A stretch of 33,381 nt of DNA from [Eubacterium] saphenum (GTDB lineage: Bacteria; Bacillota; Clostridia; Oscillospirales; Ruminococcaceae), in NCBI GenBank assembly GCA_004555855.1, contig SFJQ01000006.1, positions 1 through 33,381 on the forward strand, read 5' to 3'. The notes below the pieces were generated by a model. The model saw nothing but the letters and a program-made list of their open reading frames with translations, was not told where the DNA came from and did no database searches. The position numbers and the translations under genes were made by a program. Every line of letters begins with the position of its first letter. Position 1 is the first letter of the stretch. Below are positions 31,915 through 33,381 of the stretch, piece by piece.

Positions 31915-32875
31915 TTTTTTCTCCCTTGTATTTGTAGACGGTTCTGAAATAAACCGCTCTGTCAAGCGTTTTCGTGATTTGAACAATGCCTCGCGGCACG
32001 CCTTGCTCGTTCGTCAAAATCAGGAAATCTCCTTTTCGATAATCGTTGTTCGGCAGCTCGCGCTGCTTTCCGCGAAGCACCGTTTTCATCTGCTCCTTGG
32101 TAACTTTAAGCGCGTGAAACCGCGTGTTTTCGGTGATTTCGGGATTTTTCTCCGCGATGAAGCATGCTTTGATTTCGCGCATTTTTTTGTCGATAAACGC
32201 GCGATAGAGGTCGGGGCGCTTTTTCTCGGTCACTTCAAGCGACATCTTTTCCTGCCACTCGCGAACGGTTTTGTGGTCGCCCGTGAGCAGCTCCTCGGGA
32301 ACTCTCCGCCCGCGCCAAATCTCCGGTCGCGAGTACTGCGGGAACTCCAGCAGCCCGTTGTAGTGGCTCTCGATACTGTAAGCGTCCTCGTTCGGCAAAA
32401 CGCCCTTCTGAAGCCGCGCCACAGCGTCCGTTAAAATCAGCGCGGGCAGCTCTCCGCCCGTCAGAACATAGTCGCCGACCGAAATTTCCTCAGCCTGAAG
32501 CTCCTCAAGAACGCGCTCGTCAACGCCCTCGTAATGCCCGCAAATCAGTATCAGCCCGCTCTCCTGTGCCAGTTCCGACACCTTTTGCTGCGTGAGCGTT
32601 TCGCCCTGCGGCGAGAGGTAGATTATCCTCGGGCGCTGTTTGTGCTGCGCTGAAATCGCCTCCACGCAGTCAAAAATCGGCTGCGCCTGCATCACCATTC
32701 CCGTGCCGCCGCCGTAGGGCTTGTCGTCAACGTTTCGGTGCTTGTCGGCGGTGTAAAGGCGGATATTGTGCGCGTAAACCTCGATAAATCCGTTTTTTAT
32801 CCCGCGCCCCACGATGCTCTCGGAGAACACCCTCTCGCACATCTCGGGGAACAGCGTGGCAATATCAATCCTCAT
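31907..32875 (-). CDS. trmD: tRNA (guanine-37-N1)-methyltransferase TrmD with C-terminal extension
   Basis: The 322-aa enzyme methylates G37 of tRNAs that read CNN codons, preventing frameshifts. The SPOUT trefoil-knot domain shows LSPQGETL (87-94), CGHYEGVDERV (112-122) and SVGDYVLTGGELPAL (132-146); the tRNA-binding helical part follows to about residue 230. Residues about 232-322 are an extra domain not found in ordinary TrmD of about 240-250 aa. It contains HALKVTKEQMKTVLRGKQ, NNDYRKGDFLILTNEQG and GIVQITKTLDRAVYF, a pattern like the DUF3850/ASCH (PUA-like) RNA-binding fold. The ATG at 32875 has a GAGGGG ribosome-binding site and overlaps the rimM fragment. Confidence 0.92.
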   Translation of the reverse strand: MRIDIATLFPEMCERVFSESIVGRGIKNGFIEVYAHNIRLYTADKHRNVDDKPYGGGTGMVMQAQPIFDCVEAISAQHKQRPRIIYLSPQGETLTQQKVSELAQESGLILICGHYEGVDERVLEELQAEEISVGDYVLTGGELPALILTDAVARLQKGVLPNEDAYSIESHYNGLLEFPQYSRPEIWRGRRVPEELLTGDHKTVREWQEKMSLEVTEKKRPDLYRAFIDKKMREIKACFIAEKNPEITENTRFHALKVTKEQMKTVLRGKQRELPNNDYRKGDFLILTNEQGVPRGIVQITKTLDRAVYFRTVYKYKGEKND

Positions 32876-33285
32876 CAAACAGCCCCTCAAGCGGTTTTAT
32901 CAGCATTTCTCCCGCTTCGATATCGATTTTTTTCACAACCTCGTCAATATACGGGAACATCAGCTCCGTGCCGTTTTCCTTTTTAATCGAATAAACATCG
33001 GTAGCGCCGTTCTGATAAACCTCGGAAATTTTCCCGTAAACCTCGCCGCTGTCGATATCCTTGACCACAAGCCCGATTATATCCTGAATGTAGTACACGC
33101 CCTCGTCAAGCTCGACGTCGTCGCGGTTCATATAGAGCGTCTATGGGTTTTTCACCGTTTTTGTCAAGATAAAGCTCTTCAAATTCACACAAAAACTCCG
33201 CCGAGTCGCAGAAATACTGACAGCGCACCTCGCCGCGTATTCCGTGAGCTGCGACAATTTTTGCCGTTTCAAGAAACTGTTTCAT
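32865..33285 (-). pseudogene. rimM: Broken rimM (16S rRNA processing protein)
   Basis: RimM helps mature the 30S head and normally has an N-terminal barrel and a C-terminal PRC-barrel domain (about 170 aa in total). Here the N-terminal part (ATG at 33285, KIVAAHGIRGEVRCQYF through NGEKPIDAL, about 51 residues) is in one frame, and the C-terminal part (from about 33131: NRDDVELDEGVYYIQDIIGLVV through PLEGLFDED) is in a different frame. The middle of the N-terminal domain, about 35-40 residues, is missing at the join, so the lesion is a deletion that is not a multiple of three. The first frame ends in TGA at 33106. Ribosome-binding site CGGAG precedes the ATG. Either the gene is inactive, or the assembly is wrong here. 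Confidence 0.8.
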
Positions 33286-33286
33286 A

Positions 33287-33381
33287 TTAATTCTCCGATT
33301 TTTCTTTTTTCTTGTTGACCACCAGCCGAACTGCCTGAACGCAGGATTTGAAGTTCAGCGCGGCGATGATGACGAAAATAA
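33287..33381 (-). CDS. C-terminal end of an unrecognised gene
   Basis: A minus-strand frame enters from the window edge and stops with TAA at 33287-33289, one base before the rimM ATG region. The 31 visible codons read IFVIIAALNFKSCVQAVRLVV and then a Lys/Glu-rich tail (KKKEKSEN). The hydrophobic stretch followed by a charged tail suggests a membrane protein end. In most Firmicutes the gene before rimM encodes a KH-domain protein; this tail lacks the expected KH pattern. Too little is visible to name it. Confidence 0.5.
   Translation of the reverse strand, partial: IFVIIAALNFKSCVQAVRLVVNKKKEKSEN

Noticed and set aside
1..33381. CRISPR arrays, insertion sequences, prophage or defence genes.
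   Set aside because: No repeat-spacer pattern, transposase, integrase or known defence domain was seen in any frame.

Overview
The window looks like ordinary chromosome from an endospore-forming Clostridia, most like an Oscillospiraceae/Ruminococcaceae gut anaerobe. The reasons are intact spoIVA and a SipL-type spore-coat partner gene, a LysM/GH18 spore-cortex hydrolase, a ClpP-like TepA protein next to an FtsK/SpoIIIE translocase, a paired TIGR03960/DUF2344 radical-SAM module, FeoAB iron uptake, roughly half G+C composition by eye and consensus TTGACA/TATAAT promoters. I see no transposase, integrase, phage gene or CRISPR array.

Layout. 1-500: a 55-aa small protein, a bidirectional terminator and a decayed copy of the tail of the next gene. 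497-4478 (minus): an AGCS sodium/amino-acid symporter, an SLOG-fold (YpsA-like) protein, a small membrane protein, a DUF4358 lipoprotein and a membrane-anchored SGNH hydrolase. 4527-11851 (minus): a long run read from a sigma-A promoter at 11927-11955: tepA, a 45-aa coupled ORF, uppP, ftsK, a TIGR03960 radical SAM protein and a DUF2344 protein. 11985-15214 (plus): a candidate sigma-E promoter driving sipL and spoIVA, whose products anchor the spore coat on the forespore surface. 15226-15384: a tRNA-Thr(CGU) gene with its own promoter and terminator. 15597-18253 (minus): a flavodoxin-fold oxidoreductase and a methyl-accepting chemotaxis protein. 18341-20134 (plus): an Amidase_6 protein and a LysM-LysM-GH18 protein, probably spore or peptidoglycan lysis factors. 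20185-21322 (minus): DUF4363 and DUF421 membrane proteins. 21403-25877 (plus): a sugar-phosphate isomerase-like TIM barrel, proS, a TPR/DUF1266 protein and a zinc-ribbon membrane protein. 26072-28497 (minus): feoB and feoA. 28548-30203 (minus): a TraB/GumN-like lipoprotein and a histidine phosphatase. 30279-31011 (plus): an XRE regulator. 31012-33381 (minus): era, trmD, a broken rimM and the tail of an unrecognised gene.

Functionally the window mixes housekeeping (tRNA modification and ribosome assembly: era, trmD, rimM, proS), envelope synthesis and chromosome segregation (uppP, ftsK) and sporulation (sipL, spoIVA, LysM/GH18, amidase). I found no convincing new multi-gene system. The observations most worth a second look are the disrupted rimM, a trmD with a C-terminal PUA/ASCH-like extension, the sipL-spoIVA pair behind a near-consensus sigma-E promoter, the decayed duplicate of the symporter tail, and a very strong hairpin at the start of the DUF421 gene.
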